Shown here piece after piece: positions 37,019-50,279 of a DNA stretch of 64,000 bases (the stretch's first letter is position 1; each line of letters opens with the position of its first letter). A program made the translations under genes and the position numbers. The notes beneath the pieces are model-generated. The model saw only the letters and a list, made by a program, of their open reading frames with translations, was not told the origin of the DNA and searched no databases. The DNA is from Hydractinia symbiolongicarpus (taxonomy: Eukaryota; Cnidaria; Hydrozoa; Anthoathecata; Hydractiniidae): the NCBI RefSeq assembly GCF_029227915.1, contig NC_079887.1, forward strand, positions 17,545,650-17,609,649. The letters are read 5' to 3'.

Positions 37019-37742
37019 GCAATGGAAAACGATTTGGGACGTCGTAGTCTATAGAGAGTGGCAAGGTTAGACCAATGGTAACCTGCGCAGGCACGTGAAA
37101 CTACGTGATTTACGTGTAAGGCTTTTATTAGGTGTCAAAAGGCATATTATGGCTTCAGATGCCTGTAAGAGTAGTTGACGGTGTTATTAAGCCTAGGCGC
37201 AATGGAAAACGACTTGGTACGTCGTAGTCTATTGATAGTGGAAGGATTAGACCAATGGTAACCAGCGCAAGCATGTGGAACCACGTGATTTAAGTGAAAG
37301 GCCCTTACTAGCTGTCAAAAGGCCATTTTACGGTCTTTAGAGGTCTGTAAGCGTAGTTGACAGTGTTATAAAGCCATGGCGCAATGGAAAACGATTTGGG
37401 ACGTCGTAGTCTATAGAGAGTGGCAAGGTTAGACCAATGGTAACCTGCGCAGGCACGTGAAACTACGTGATTTACGTGTAAGGCTTTTATTAGGTGTCAA
37501 AAGGCATATTATGGCTTCAGATGCCTGTAAGAGTAGTTGACGGTGTTATTAAGCCTAGGCGCAATGGAAAACGACTTGGTACGTCGTAGTCTATTGATAG
37601 TGGAAGGATTAGACCAATGGTAACCAGCGCAAGCATGTGGAACCACGTGATTTAAGTGAAAGGCCCTTACTAGCTGTCAAAAGGCCATTTTACGGTCTTT
37701 AGAGGTCTGTAAGCGTAGTTGACAGTGTTATAAAGCCATGGC
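37019..37742 (+). repeat. Perfect-looking dimer duplication (2 x 362 bp) in block B
   Basis: The dimer at 37,019-37,380 is followed immediately by a second copy at 37,381-37,742; I saw no difference between them. Each holds one monomer with GAAACTACGTG and TTATGGCTTCAGATGCC and one with CAGCGCAAGCATGTGG. Block A has only one copy at 16,857-17,218, so this insertion postdates the A/B split. Confidence 0.88.
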
Positions 37743-40700
37743 GCAATGGAAAACGACTTGGTACGTCGTAGTCTATTGATAGTGGAAGGATTAGACCAAT
37801 GGTAACCAGCGCAAGCACGTGGAACCACGTGATTTAATTGTAAAGCCCTTACTAGGTGTCAAAAGGCCATATTACGGCCTTTAGAGGCCTTTAAGCGTAG
37901 TTGACGGTGTTATAAAGCCATGGCGCAATGGAAAACGACTTAGGAAGTCGTAGTCCATTGAGGGCGGATGGATTAGACCAATGGTAACCCTCTCAGGCAC
38001 GTGGAACCACGTGATTTAAGTGTGCGGCCTTTATTAGGCATCAAAAGGCCATATTACAGTGTTTAGAGGCCTGAGACCGTAGTTGACTGCGTTTTAAAGA
38101 CATGACGCAATGGAAAACGATTTGGGACATCGTAATCCTATCAGAGTGGAAGAATTAGACCAATGGTAGCCTGCGCAGGCACGTGGAACCACGTGATTTA
38201 CGTGTAAGGCTTTTATTAGGCATCAAAAGGCCATATTACAGTCTTTACAGGCCTGCACACGTAGTTGACTGTGTTTTAATGACATGACACAATGGAAAAC
38301 GATTTGGGAAGTCGTAGTCCATTGAGAGTGGAAGGATTAGGCCAATGGTAAACTGGGCAGGCACAAGGAAGCCCGTGATTTTTTTTAAGACCTTCATTAG
38401 GCGTAAAAAGGCCATAATACGGCCTTTAGAGGCCTGTGCGCGTAGTTGACTGTGTCTTAATGACTTGACGCAATGGAAAACGCCTTGGGACGTCGTAGTT
38501 CATTGAGAGCGAAAGGATTAGGCCAATGGTAACCCTCGCAGGCACGTGGAACCACGTGATTTAAGTGTGAAGCTTTTACTAGGCATCAAAACACCATACT
38601 ACAGTCTTTAGAGCCCTGTACACGTAGTTGACGTTGTTATAAAGCCATAGCGCAATGGAAAACGATTTGGGAAGTCGTAGTCCATTGAGAGTGAAAGGAT
38701 TAGGCCAATGGTAAACTGGGCAGGCACAAAGAGGCGCGTGATTTTTTTTAAGACCTTCATTAGTCGTAAAAAGGCCATAATACGGCCTTTAGAGGCCTGT
38801 GCGCGTAGTTGACTGTGTCTTAATGACATGACGCAATGGAAAACGCCTTGGAACGTCGTAGTCTATTGAGAGCGAAAGGTTTAGACCAATGGTAACCCTT
38901 GCAGGCACGTGGAACCACGTGATTTAAGTGTGAAGCTTTTACTAGGCATCAAAACACCATACTACAGTCTTTAGAGGCCTGTACACGTAGTTGACGTTGT
39001 TATAAAGCCATAGCGCAATGGAAAACGACTTGGAACGTCGTAGTCTATTAAAGGTGGAAGGATTAGAACAATGGTAACCTGCGTAGGCACGTGAAACCAC
39101 GTGTTCTAAGTGTAAGGCCCTTACTAGGTGTCAAAAAGCCATACTACGGCCTTTAGAGGCTTATAAGCGTAGTTGACGGTGTAATAAAAGCATGGCGCAA
39201 TGGAAAACGACTTGAAAAGTCGTATTCCATTGAGAGTGGAAGGATTAGAGCAATGGTGGCCAGTGCAGGCACGTGGAACCACGTGATTTACGTATAAGGC
39301 TTTTATTAGGCACCAAAAGGCCATATTACAGTCTTTACAAGCCTGTGCGCGTAGTTCACTGTGTTTTAATGACATGACGCAATGGAAAACGCCTTGGGAC
39401 GTCGTAGTCCATTGAGAGAGGAAGGATTAGACCAATGGTAACCCTCGCAGGCACGTGGAACCACGTGATTTAAGTGGAAGGCCCTTACTAGGTGTCAAAA
39501 GGCCATATTACAGCGTTTAGAGGCCTGTGACCGTAGTTGACGGTGTTATAAGACTATCGCGCAATAGGAATCGCCTTGGGACGTCGTAGTCCATTGAGAG
39601 CGGAAGGATTAGACCAATGGTAACACTCGCAGGCACGTGGAACTACGTGATTTATGTGTAAGGCCTTTATTTGGCGCCAAGAGGCCATATTACGGCCTTT
39701 AGAGGTCTGTTAGCGTAGTTGACGGTGTTATAAAGCCATGGCGCAATAGAAAACGTCTTGCGAAGTCGTAGTCCTTTAAGAGTGGAAGGATTAGACCAAT
39801 GGTAAACAGCACAGGCACGTGGAACCACGTGTGTTACGTGTAAGGCTTTTATTAGGCATCAAAAGTCCATATTACAGCGTTTAGAGCCCTGTGACCGTAG
39901 TTGACTGCGTTTTAAAGACATGACGCAATGGAAAACGATTTGGGAAGTCGTAGTCCATTGAGAGTGGAAGGATTAGGCCAATGGTAAACAGCGCAGGAAC
40001 ATGGAACCTGAGATTTACGTGAAAGGCCTTTATTAGGCATCAAAAGGCCATATTACAGCGTTTAGAGGCCTGTAAGCGTAGTTGACTGTGTTTTGAAGAC
40101 ATGGCGCAATGGAAAACGTCTTGTGAAGTCGTAGTCCATTAAGAGTGAAAGGATTAGTCCAATGGTAAACAGTGCAGGCACGTGGAACCTGTGATTTACG
40201 TGTATGGCCTTTATTAGGCATCAAAAGGCCATATTACAGCGTTTAGAGGCCTGTGACCGTAGTTGACTGCGTTTTAGAGTCATGACGCAATGGAAAACGA
40301 TTTGGGACGTCGTAATCCATTGAAAGTTGAAGGACTAGACCAATGGTAAGCCTCGCAGGGACGTGGAACCACGTGATTTACGTGTAAGTCTCTTTTTAGG
40401 CATTAAAATGCCATATTACGGCTTTTAGAGGCATGTGCGCGTAGTTCACTGTGTTTTAAAGACATGGCTCAATGGAAAACGATTTGGGACGTCGTAGTCT
40501 ATTGATGGTGGAAGGATTAGACCAATGGTAACCAGAGCAGGCACGTGGAACCACGTGATTTACGTGTATGGCTTTTATTAGACATCAAAAGGCCATATTA
40601 CAGTCTTTACAGGCCTGTGCGCGTAGTTGACTGTGTTTTAATGACATGACGCAATGGAAAACGCCTTAGGACGTCGTAGTCCATTGAGAGCGGAAGGATT

Positions 40701-43620
40701 AGACCAATGGTAACCCTCGCAGGCACGTAGAACTACGTGATTTAATTGTGAGGCTTTTACTAGGCATTAAAGCACCATATTACAGTCTTTGGAGGCCTGT
40801 ACACGTATTTGACTGTGTTTTATTGACATGACGCAATGGAAAACGATTTGGTAAGTCGTAGTCCATTGAGAGTGGAAGGATTAGACAATGGTAAACAGCG
40901 CAGGCACGTGGAACCTGTGACTTACGTGTAAAGCCTTTATTATGCATCAAAAGGCCATATTACAGCGTTTAGAGGCCTGTGCGCGTAGTTGACTGTGTTT
41001 TAAAGACATGGCGCAATGGAAAACGACTTGGTACGTCGTAGTCTGTTGATGGTGAAAGGATTAGACCAATGGTAACCAGAGCAGGCACGTGGAACCACCT
41101 GATTTAAGTGTAAGGCCGTTACTAGCTGTCAAAAGGCCATATTACGGTCTTTAGAGGTCTGTGCGCGTAGTTGACGGTGTCATAAAGCCATGGCGCAATG
41201 GAAAACAACTTGGGAAGTCGTAGTGCATTGAGAGTGGAAGGATTAGACTAATGGTAAACAGCGCAGGCACGTGAAACCACGTGATTTACGTGTTAGGCTC
41301 TTTTTAGGAATCAAAATGCCATATTACGGTCTTTAGAGGCCTGTGCGCGTAGTTCACTGTGTTTTAATGACATGACGCAATGGAAAACGCCTTGGGACGT
41401 CGTAGTCCATTGAGAGTGGCAAGGTTAGACCAATGGTAACCTGCGCAGGCACGTGAAACCACGTGATTTACGTGCTAGGCCTTTATTAGGTGTCAAAAGG
41501 CATATTATGGCCTTCAGAGGCCTGTAAGAGTAGTTGACGGTGTTATTAAGCCTAGGCGCAATGGAAAACGACTTGGTACGTCGTAGTCTATTGATAGTGG
41601 AAGGATTAGACCAATGGTAACCAGCGCAAGCACGTGGAACCACGTGATTTAATTGTAAGGCCTTTACTAGGTGTCAAAAGGCCATATTACGGCCTTTAGA
41701 GGCCTTTAAGCATAGTTGACGGTGTTATAAAGCCATGGCGCAATGGAAAACGACTTAGGAAGTCGTAGACCATTGAGGGCGGATGGATTAGACCAATGGT
41801 AACCCTCCCAGGCACGTGGAACCACGTGATTTAAGTGTGAGGCCTTTATTAGGCATCAAAAGGCCATATTACAGTGTTTAGAGGCCTGAGACCGTAGTTG
41901 ACTGCGTTTTAAAGACATGACGCAATGGAAAACGATTTGGGACGTCGTAATCCATTGAGAGTGGAAGAATTAGACCAATGGTAGCCTGCGCAGGCATGTG
42001 GAACCACGTGATTTACGTGTAAGGCTTTTATTAGGCATCAAAAGGCCATATTACAGTCTTTACAGGCCTGTGCGCGTAGTTGACTGTGTTTTAATGACAT
42101 GACGCAATGGAAAAAGACTTGGGACGTCGTAGTCTAATGAGAGTTGAAGGACTAGACCAATGGTAACCTACGCAGGCACGTGGAACTACGTGATTTATGT
42201 GTAAGGCCTTTATTAGGCAGCAAAAGGCAATATTACAGCGTTTAGAGGCCTGTAAGCCTAGTTGACTGTGTCTTAATGACATGACGCAATGGAAAACGCC
42301 TTGGGACGTCGTAGTCCATTGAGAGCGAAAGGATTAGACCAATGGTAACCCTCGCAGGCACGTGGAACCACGTGATTTAAGTGTGAAGCTTTTACTAGGC
42401 ATCAAAACACCATACTACAGTCTTTAAAGGCCTGTACACGTAGTTGACGTTGTTATAAAGCCATAGCGCAATGGAAAACGATTTGGGAAGTCGTAGTCCA
42501 TTGAGAGTGGAAGGATTAGGCCAATGGTAAACTGGGCAGGCACAAGGAAGCGTGTGATTTTTTTAAGACCTTCATTAGGCGTAAAAAGGCCATAATACGG
42601 CCTTTAGAGGCCTGTGCGCGTAGTTGACTGTGTCTTCATGACATGACGCAATGGAAAACGCCTTGGGACGTCGTAGTCCATTGAGAGCGAAAGGTTTAGA
42701 CCAATGGTAACCCTCGCAGGCACGTGGAACCACGTGATTTAAGTGTGAAGCTTTTACTAGGCATCAAAACACCATACTACAGCCTTTAGAGGCCTGTACA
42801 CGTAGTTGACGTTGTTATAAAGCCATAGCGCAATGGAAAACGACTTGGAACGTCGTAGTCTATTAAAGTTGGAAGGATTAGAACAATGGTAACCTGCGTA
42901 GGCACGTGAAACCACGTGTTCTAAGAGTAAGGCCCTTACTAGGTGTAAAAAAGCCATACTACGGCCTTTAGAGGCTTATAAGCGTAGTTGACGGTGTAAT
43001 AAAGGCATGGCGCAATGGAAAAAGACTTGAAAAGTCGTAGTCCATTGAGAGTGGAAGGATTAGAGCAATGGTGGCCAGTGCAGGCACGTGGAACCACGTG
43101 ATTTACGTATAAGGCTTTTATTAGGCACCAAAAGGCCATATTACAGTCTTTACAAGCCTGTGCGCGTAGTTCATTGTGTTTTAATGACATGACGCAATGG
43201 AAAACGCCTTGGGACGTCGTAGTCCATTGAGAGAGGAAGGATTAGACCAATGGTAACACTCGCAGGCACGTGGAACTACGTGATTTATGTGTAAGGCCTT
43301 TATTTGGCGCCAAGAGGCCATATTACGGCCTTTAGAGGCCTGTTAGCGTACTTGACGGTGTTATAAAGCCATGGCGCAATAGAAAACGTCTTGCGAAGTC
43401 GTAGTCCTTTAAGAGTGGAAGGATTAGACCAATGGTAAACAGCGCAGACACGTGGAACCACGTGTGTTACGTGTAAGGCCTTTATTAGGCATCAAAACAC
43501 CATGCTACAGTCTTTAGAGGCCTGTACACGTAGTTGACGTTGTTATAAAGCCATAGCGTAATGGAAAACGACTTGGTACGTCGTTGTCTATTGATGGTGG
43601 AAGGATTAGACCAATGGTAA

Positions 43621-45830
43621 CCCTCGCAGGCACGTAGAACCACGTGATTTAAGTGTGAGGCTTTTACTAGGCATTAAAGCACCATATTACAGTCTTTAGA
43701 GGCCTGTACACGTAGTTGACTGTGTTTTATTGACATGACGCAATGGAAAACGATTTGGGAAGTCGTAGTCCATTGAGAGTGGAAGGATTAGACAATGGTA
43801 AACAGCGCAGGCACGTGGAACCTGTGACTTACGTGTAAAGCCTTTATTATGCATCAAAAGGCCATATTACAGCGTTTAGAGGCCTGTGCGCGTAGTTGAC
43901 TGTGTTTTAAAGACATGGCGTAATGGAAAACGACTTGGTACGTCGTAGTCTGTTGATGGTGGAAGGGTTAGACCAATGGTAACCAGAGCAGGCACGTGGA
44001 ACTACCTGATTTAAGTGTAAGGCCGTTACTAGCTCTCAAAAGGCCATATTACGGTCTTTAGAGGTCTGTGCGCGTAGTTGATGGTGTCATAAAGCCATGA
44101 CGCAATGGAAAACGACTTGGGAAGTCGTAGTGCATTGAGAGTGGAAGGATTAGACTAATGGTAAACAGCGCAGGCACGTGGAACCACGTGATTTACGTGT
44201 AAGGCTTTTATTAGACATCAAAAGGCCATATTACAGTCTTTAGAGGCCTGTGCGCGTAGTTCACTGTGTTTTAATGACATGACGCAATGGAAAACGCCTT
44301 AGGACGGCGTAGTCCATTGAGAGCGGAAGGATTAGACCAATGGTAACCCTCGCAGGCACGTAGAACCACGTGATTTAAGTGTGAGGCTTTTACTAGGCAT
44401 TAAAACACCATATTACAGTCTTTAGAGGCCTGTACACGTAGTTGACTGTGTTTTATTGACATGACACAATGGAAAACGATTTGGGAAGTCGTAGTCCATT
44501 GAGAGTAGAAGGATTAGACAATGGTAAACAGCGCAGGCACGTGGAACCACGTGCTTTACGGGTAAGGCCTTTATTAGGCATCAAAAGGCCATATTACAGT
44601 GTTTAGAGGCCTGTGACCGTAGTTGACTGCGTTTTAAAGACATAACGCAATGGAAAACGATTTGGCACGTCGTAATCCATTGAGAGTGGAAGAATTAGAC
44701 CAATGGTAGCCTGCGCAGGCACGTGGAACCACGTGATTTACGTGCAAGGCTTTTATTAGGCATCAAAAGGCCATATTACAGTCTTTACAGGCCTGTACAC
44801 GTAGTTGACTGTGTTTTAATGACATGACGCAATGGAAAAGGATTTGGGAAGTCGTAGTCCATTGAGAGTGGAAGGATTAGGCCAATGGTAAGCTGCGCAG
44901 GCACGAGGAAGCACTTGATTTTTTTTAAGACCTTCATTAGGCGCAAAAAGGCCATAATACGGCCTTTAGAGGCCTGTGCGCGTAGTTGACGGTGTTATAA
45001 AGCCATTGCGCAATGGAAAACGACTTGGGAAGTCGTAGTGCAATGAGAGTGGAAGGATTAGACTAATGGTAAACAGCGCAGGCACGTGGAACCACGTGAT
45101 TTACGTGTAAGGCTTTTATTAGACATCAAAAGGCCATATTACAGTCTTTACAAGCCTGTGCGCGTAGTTGACTGTGTTTTAATGACATGACGCAATGGAA
45201 AACGCCTTAGGACGTCGTAGTCCATTGAGAGCGGAAGGATTAGACCAATGGTAACCCTCGCAGGCACGTAGAACCACGTGATTTAAGTGTGAGGCTTTTA
45301 CTAGGCATTAAAGCACCATATTACAGTCTTTAGAGGCCTGTACACGTAGTTGACTGTGTTTTATTGACATGACGCAATGGAAAACGATTTGGGAAGTCGT
45401 AGTCCATTGAGAGTGGAAGGATTAGACAATGGTAAACAGCGCAGGCACGTGGAACCTGTGACTTACGTGTAAAGCCTTTATTATGCATCAAAAGGCCATA
45501 TTACAGCGTTTAGAGGCCTGTGCGCGTAGTTGACTGTGTTTTAAAGACATGGCGTAATGGAAAACGACTTGGTACGTCGTAGTCTGTTGATGGTGGAAGA
45601 ATTAGACCAATGGTAACCAGAGCAGGCACGTGGAACCACCTGATTTAAGTGTAAGGCCGTTACTAGCTGTCAAAAGGCCATATTACGGTCTTTAGAGGTC
45701 TGTGCGCGTAGTTGACGGTGTTATAAAGCCATGGCGCAATGGAAAACGACTTGGGAAGTCGTAGTGCATTGAGAGAGGAAGGATTAGACTAATGGTAAAC
45801 AGCGCAGGCACGTGGAACCACGTGATTTAA
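43621..45830 (+). repeat. 9-mer higher-order repeat (offset 1,634 bp) with one-base-deleted monomers
   Basis: CCCTCGCAGGCACGTAGAAC occurs at 43,621, 44,347 and 45,255. The 43,621 and 45,255 series are in register (1,634 bp, 9 monomers); the middle one is offset by 4 monomers (726 bp) and soon turns into other variants. Several units carry ATTAGACAATGG, one base shorter than ATTAGACCAATGG, an infrequent form that is concentrated in block C and helps trace its spread. Confidence 0.75.
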
Positions 45831-47619
45831 GTGTGAGGCTTTTACTAGGCATTAAAACACCATATTACAGTCTTTAGAGGCCTGTACACGTAGTTGACTG
45901 TGTTTTATTGACATGACACAATGCAAAACGATTTGGGAAGTCGTAGTCCATTGAGAGTGGAAGGATTAGACAATGGTAAACAGCGCAGGCACGTGGAACC
46001 ACGTGCTTTACGTGTAAGGCCTTTATTAGGCATCAAAAGGCCATATTACAGTGTTTAGAGGCCTGTGACCGTAGTTGACTGCGTTTTAAAGACATAACGC
46101 AATGGAAAACGATTTGGCACGTCGTAATCCATTGACAGTGGAAGAATTAGAACAATGGTAACCTGCGTAGGCACGTGGAACCACGTGATTTAAGTGTAAG
46201 GCTTTTATTAGGCATCAAAATGCCATAATTTGGGAAGTCGTAGTCCATTGAGAGTGGAAGGATTAGACCAATGGTAACTCTCGCAGGCACGTGGAACCAC
46301 GTGATTTAAGTGTGAAGCTTTTACTAAGCATCAAAACACCATACCACAGTCTTTAGAGGCCTGTACACGTAGTTGACGTTGTTATAAAGCCATAGCGCAA
46401 TGGAAAACGACTTGGAACGTCGTAGTCTATTAAAGATGGAAGGATTAGAACAATGGTAACCTGCGTAGGCACGTGGAACCACGTGATTTAAGTGTAAGGC
46501 CCTTACTAGGTGTCAAAAGGCCATATCACAGCGTTTAGAGGCCTGTGACCGTAGTTGACGGTGCTATAAGGCTATCGCGCAATAGGAAACGCCTTGGGAC
46601 GTCGTAGTACATTGAGAGCGGAAGGATTAGACCAATGGTAACACTCGCAGGCACGGGGAACTACGTGATTTATGTGTAAGGCCTTTATTTGGCGCCAAGA
46701 AGCCATATTACGGCCTTTAGAGGCCTGTTAGCGTAGTTGACGGTGTCATAAAGCCATGGCGCAATGAAAACCCACTTGGGAAGTCGTAGTCCATTGACAG
46801 TAGAGGGATTAGACCAATGGTAAACAGCACAGGCACGTGGAATCTGTGATTTACGTGTAAGGCCTTTATTTGTCGCCAAAAGGCCATATTACGGCCTTTA
46901 GAGGCCTGTTAGCGTAGTTGACGGTGTTATAAAGCCATGGCGCAATGGAAAACGTCTTGGGAAGTCGTAGTCTTTTAAGAGTGGAAGGATTAGACCAATG
47001 GTGAACAGCGCCGGCACGTGGAACCACGTGTGTTACGTGTAAGGCCTTTATTAGGCATCAAAAGTCTATATTACAGCGTTTAGATGCCTGTGAGCGTAGT
47101 TGACTGCGTTTTAAAGACATGACGCAATTAAAAACGATTTGGGAAGTCGTAGTCCATTGAGAGTGGAAGGATTCGGCCAATGGTAACCTGCGCAGGCACA
47201 AGGAACCACGTGATTTAAGTCTAAGGCCCTTATAGGCGTCAAAAGGCCATACTACAGTTATTAGAGGCCTGTACACGTAGTTGACGTTGTTATAAAGCCA
47301 TAGCGCAATGGAAAACGACTTGGAACGTCGTAGTCTATTAAAGGTGGAAGGATTAGAACAATGGTAACCTGCGCAGGCACGTGAAACCACGTGTTCTAAG
47401 TGTAAGGCCCTTACTAGGTGTCAAAAAGCCATATTACAGCGTTTAGAGGCCTGTGACCGTAGTTGACGGTGTTATAAGACTATCGCGCAATAGGAATCGC
47501 CTTGGGACGTCGTAGTCCATTGAGAGCGGAAGGATTAGACCAGTGGTAACACTCGCAGGCACGTGGAACTACGTGATTTATGTGTAAAGCCTTTATTTGG
47601 CGCCAAGAGGCCATATTAC
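44960..47619 (+). repeat. Higher-order unit of 2,659 bp, copy 1
   Basis: Starting at GGCCTTTAGAGGCCTGTG near 44,961 the series repeats 2,659 bp later. That is about 14.6 monomers, not an integer, because the unit contains a truncated 116-bp monomer. Markers are CCATTGCGC at 45,003 against 47,662 and the GGCGCC class at 46,690 against 49,349. A one-base difference near 47,230 (CTTATAGG against CTTACTAGG) changes the offset to 2,660. Confidence 0.88.
46140..46255 (+). repeat. Truncated monomer, 116 bp
   Basis: The monomer begins normally with GGAAGAATTAGAACAATGG but AATGCCATAATTTGGG joins the middle of the unit directly to its end, removing about 66 bp that includes GAGGCCTGT, GTAGTTGAC and GCGCAATGG. 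The shared AAT/ATTT letters at the join suggest a small homology-assisted deletion. Confidence 0.92.
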
Positions 47620-50279
47620 GGCCTTTAGAGGCCTGTGCGCGTAGTTGACGGTGTTATAAAGCCATTGCGCAATGGAAAACGACTTGGGAAGTCGTAGTGC
47701 ATTGAGAGTGGAAGGATTAGACTAATGGTAAACAGCGCAGGCACGTGGAACCACGTGATTTACGTGTAAGGCTTTTATTAGACATCAAAAGGCCATATTA
47801 CAGTCTTTACAAGCCTGTGCGCGTAGTTGACTGTGTTTTAATGACATGACGCAATGGAAAACGCCTTAGGACGTCGTAGTCCATTGAGAGCGGAAGGATT
47901 AGACCAATGGTAACCCTCGCAGGCACGTAGAACCACGTGATTTAAGTGTGAGGCTTTTACTAGGCATTAAAGCACCATATTACAGTCTTTAGAGGCCTGT
48001 ACACGTAGTTGACTGTGTTTTATTGACATGACGCAATGGAAAACGATTTGGGAAGTCGTAGTCCATTGAGAGTGGAAGGATTAGACAATGGTAAACAGCG
48101 CAGGCACGTGGAACCTGTGACTTACGTATAAAGCCTTTATTATGCATCAAAAGGCCATATTACAGCGTTTAGAGGCCTGTGCGCGTAGTTGACTGTGTTT
48201 TAAAGACATGGCGTAATGGAAAACGACTTGGTACGTCGTAGTCTGTTGATGGTGGAAGGATTAGACCAATGGTAACCAGAGCAGGCACGTGGAACCACCT
48301 GATTTAAGTGTAAGGCCGTTACTAGCTGTCAAAAGGCCATATTACGGTCTTTAGAGGTCTGTGCGCGTAGTTGACGGTGTTATAAAGCCATGGCGCAATG
48401 GAAAACGACTTGGGAAGTCGTAGTGCATTGAGAGTGGAAGGATTAGACTAATGGTAAACAGCGCAGGCACGTGGAACCACGTGATTTAAGTGTGAGGCTT
48501 TTACTAGGCATTAAAACACCATATTACAGTCTTTAGAGGCCTGTACACGTAGTTGACTGTGTTTTATTGACATGACACAATGCAAAACGATTTGGGAAGT
48601 CGTAGTCCATTGAGAGTGGAAGGATTAGACAATGGTAAACAGCGCAGGCACGTGGAACCACGTGCTTTACGTGTAAGGCCTTTATTAGGCATCAAAAGGC
48701 CATATTACAGTGTTTAGAGGCCTGTGACCGTAGTTGACTGCGTTTTAAAGACATAACGCAATGGAAAACGATTTGGCACGTCGTAATCCATTGACAGTGG
48801 AAGAATTAGAACAATGGTAACCTGCGTAGGCACGTGGAACCACATGATTTAAGTGTAAGGCTTTTATTAGGCATCAAAATGCCATAATTTGGGAAGTCGT
48901 AGTCCATTGAGAGTGGAAGGATTAGACCAATGGTAACTCTCGCAGGCACGTGGAACCACGTGATTTAAGTGTGAAGCTTTTACTAAGCATCAAAACACCA
49001 TACCACAGTCTTTAGAGGCCTGTACACGTAGTTGACGTTGTTATAAAGCCATAGCGCAATGGAAAACGACTTGGAACGTCGTAGTCTATTAAAGATGGAA
49101 GGATTAGAACAATGGTAACCTGCGTAGGCACGTGGAACCACGTGATTTAAGTGTAAGGCCCTTACTAGGTGTCAAAAGGCCATATCACAGCGTTTAGAGG
49201 CCTGTGACCGTAGTTGACGGTGCTATAAGGCTATCGCGCAATAGGAAACGCCTTGGGACGTCGTAGTCCATTGAGAGCGGAAGGATTAGACCAATGGTAA
49301 CACTCGCAGGCACGGGGAACTACGTGATTTATGTGTAAGGCCTTTATTTGGCGCCAAGAAGCCATATTACGGCCTTTAGAGGCCTGTTAGCGTAGTTGAC
49401 GGTGTCATAAAGCCATGGCGCAATGAAAAACCACTTGGGAAGTCGTAGTCCATTGACAGTAGAGGGATTAGACCAATGGTAAACAGCACAGGCACGTGGA
49501 ATCTGTGATTTACGTGTAAGGCCTTTATTTGTCGCCAAAAGGCCATATTACGGCCTTTAGAGGCCTGTTAGCGTAGTTGACGGTGTTATAAAGCCATGGC
49601 GCAATGGAAAACGTCTTGGGAAGTCGTAGTCTTTTAAGAGTGCAAGGATTAGACCAATGGTGAACAGCGACGGCACGTGGAACCACGTGTGTTACGTGTA
49701 AGGCCTTTATTAGGCATCAAAAGTCTATATTACAGCGTTTAGATGCCTGTGAGCGTAGTTGACTGCGTTTTAAAGACATGACGCAATTAAAAACGATTTG
49801 GGAAGTCGTAGTCCATTGAGAGTGGAAGGATTCGGCCAATGGTAACCTGCGCAGGCACAAGGAACCACGTGATTTAAGTCTAAGGCCCTTACTAGGCGTC
49901 AAAAGGCCATACTACAGTTATTAGAGGCCTGTAAACGTAGTTGACGTTGTTATAAAGCCATAGCGCAATGGAAAACGACTTGGAACGTCGTAGTCTATTA
50001 AAGGTGGAAGGATTAGAACAATGGTAACCTGCGCAGGCACGTGAAACCACGTGTTCTAAGTGTAAGGCCCTTACTAGGTGTCAAAAAGCCATATTACAGC
50101 GTTTAGAGGCCTGTGACCGTAGTTGACGGTGTTATAAGACTATCGCGCAATAGGAATCGCCTTGGGACGTCGTAGTCCATTGAGAGCGGAAGGATTAGAC
50201 CAATGGTAACACTCGCAGGCACGTGGAACTACGTGATTTATGTGTAAGGCCTTTATTTGGCGCCAAGAGGCCATATTAC
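47620..50279 (+). repeat. Higher-order unit of 2,659-2,660 bp, copy 2
   Basis: This is the second copy, joined to the first within GGCCTTTAGAGGCCTGT: left of the join 47,581-47,620 matches 50,240-50,280, right of it the sequence matches 44,961 onward. The copies differ by few substitutions, for example GAAAACCCACTTGG near 46,767 against GAAAAACCACTTGG near 49,425. Confidence 0.88.
48799..48914 (+). repeat. Truncated monomer, 116 bp, second copy
   Basis: The same deletion join (AATGCCATAATTTGGG) occurs exactly 2,659 bp after the first. The shared breakpoint shows that the deletion predates duplication of the 2,659-bp unit. A CACATG replaces CACGTG in this copy. Confidence 0.92.

Larger units (their letters stand above)
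24886..43417 (+). repeat. Block B of the giant near-tandem duplication
   Basis: This block is collinear with block A, about 30 monomers shorter overall, with its own local expansions (27,773-32,544; 33,531-36,149; 37,019-37,742; about 38,470-38,840). The right edge is read from TTGCGAAGTCGTAGTCC near 43,390, after which A continues with GGAGGGATTAG and B with GGAAGGATTAG. The segment 23,981-24,885 precedes it and probably corresponds to sequence to the left of the window. Confidence 0.8.
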
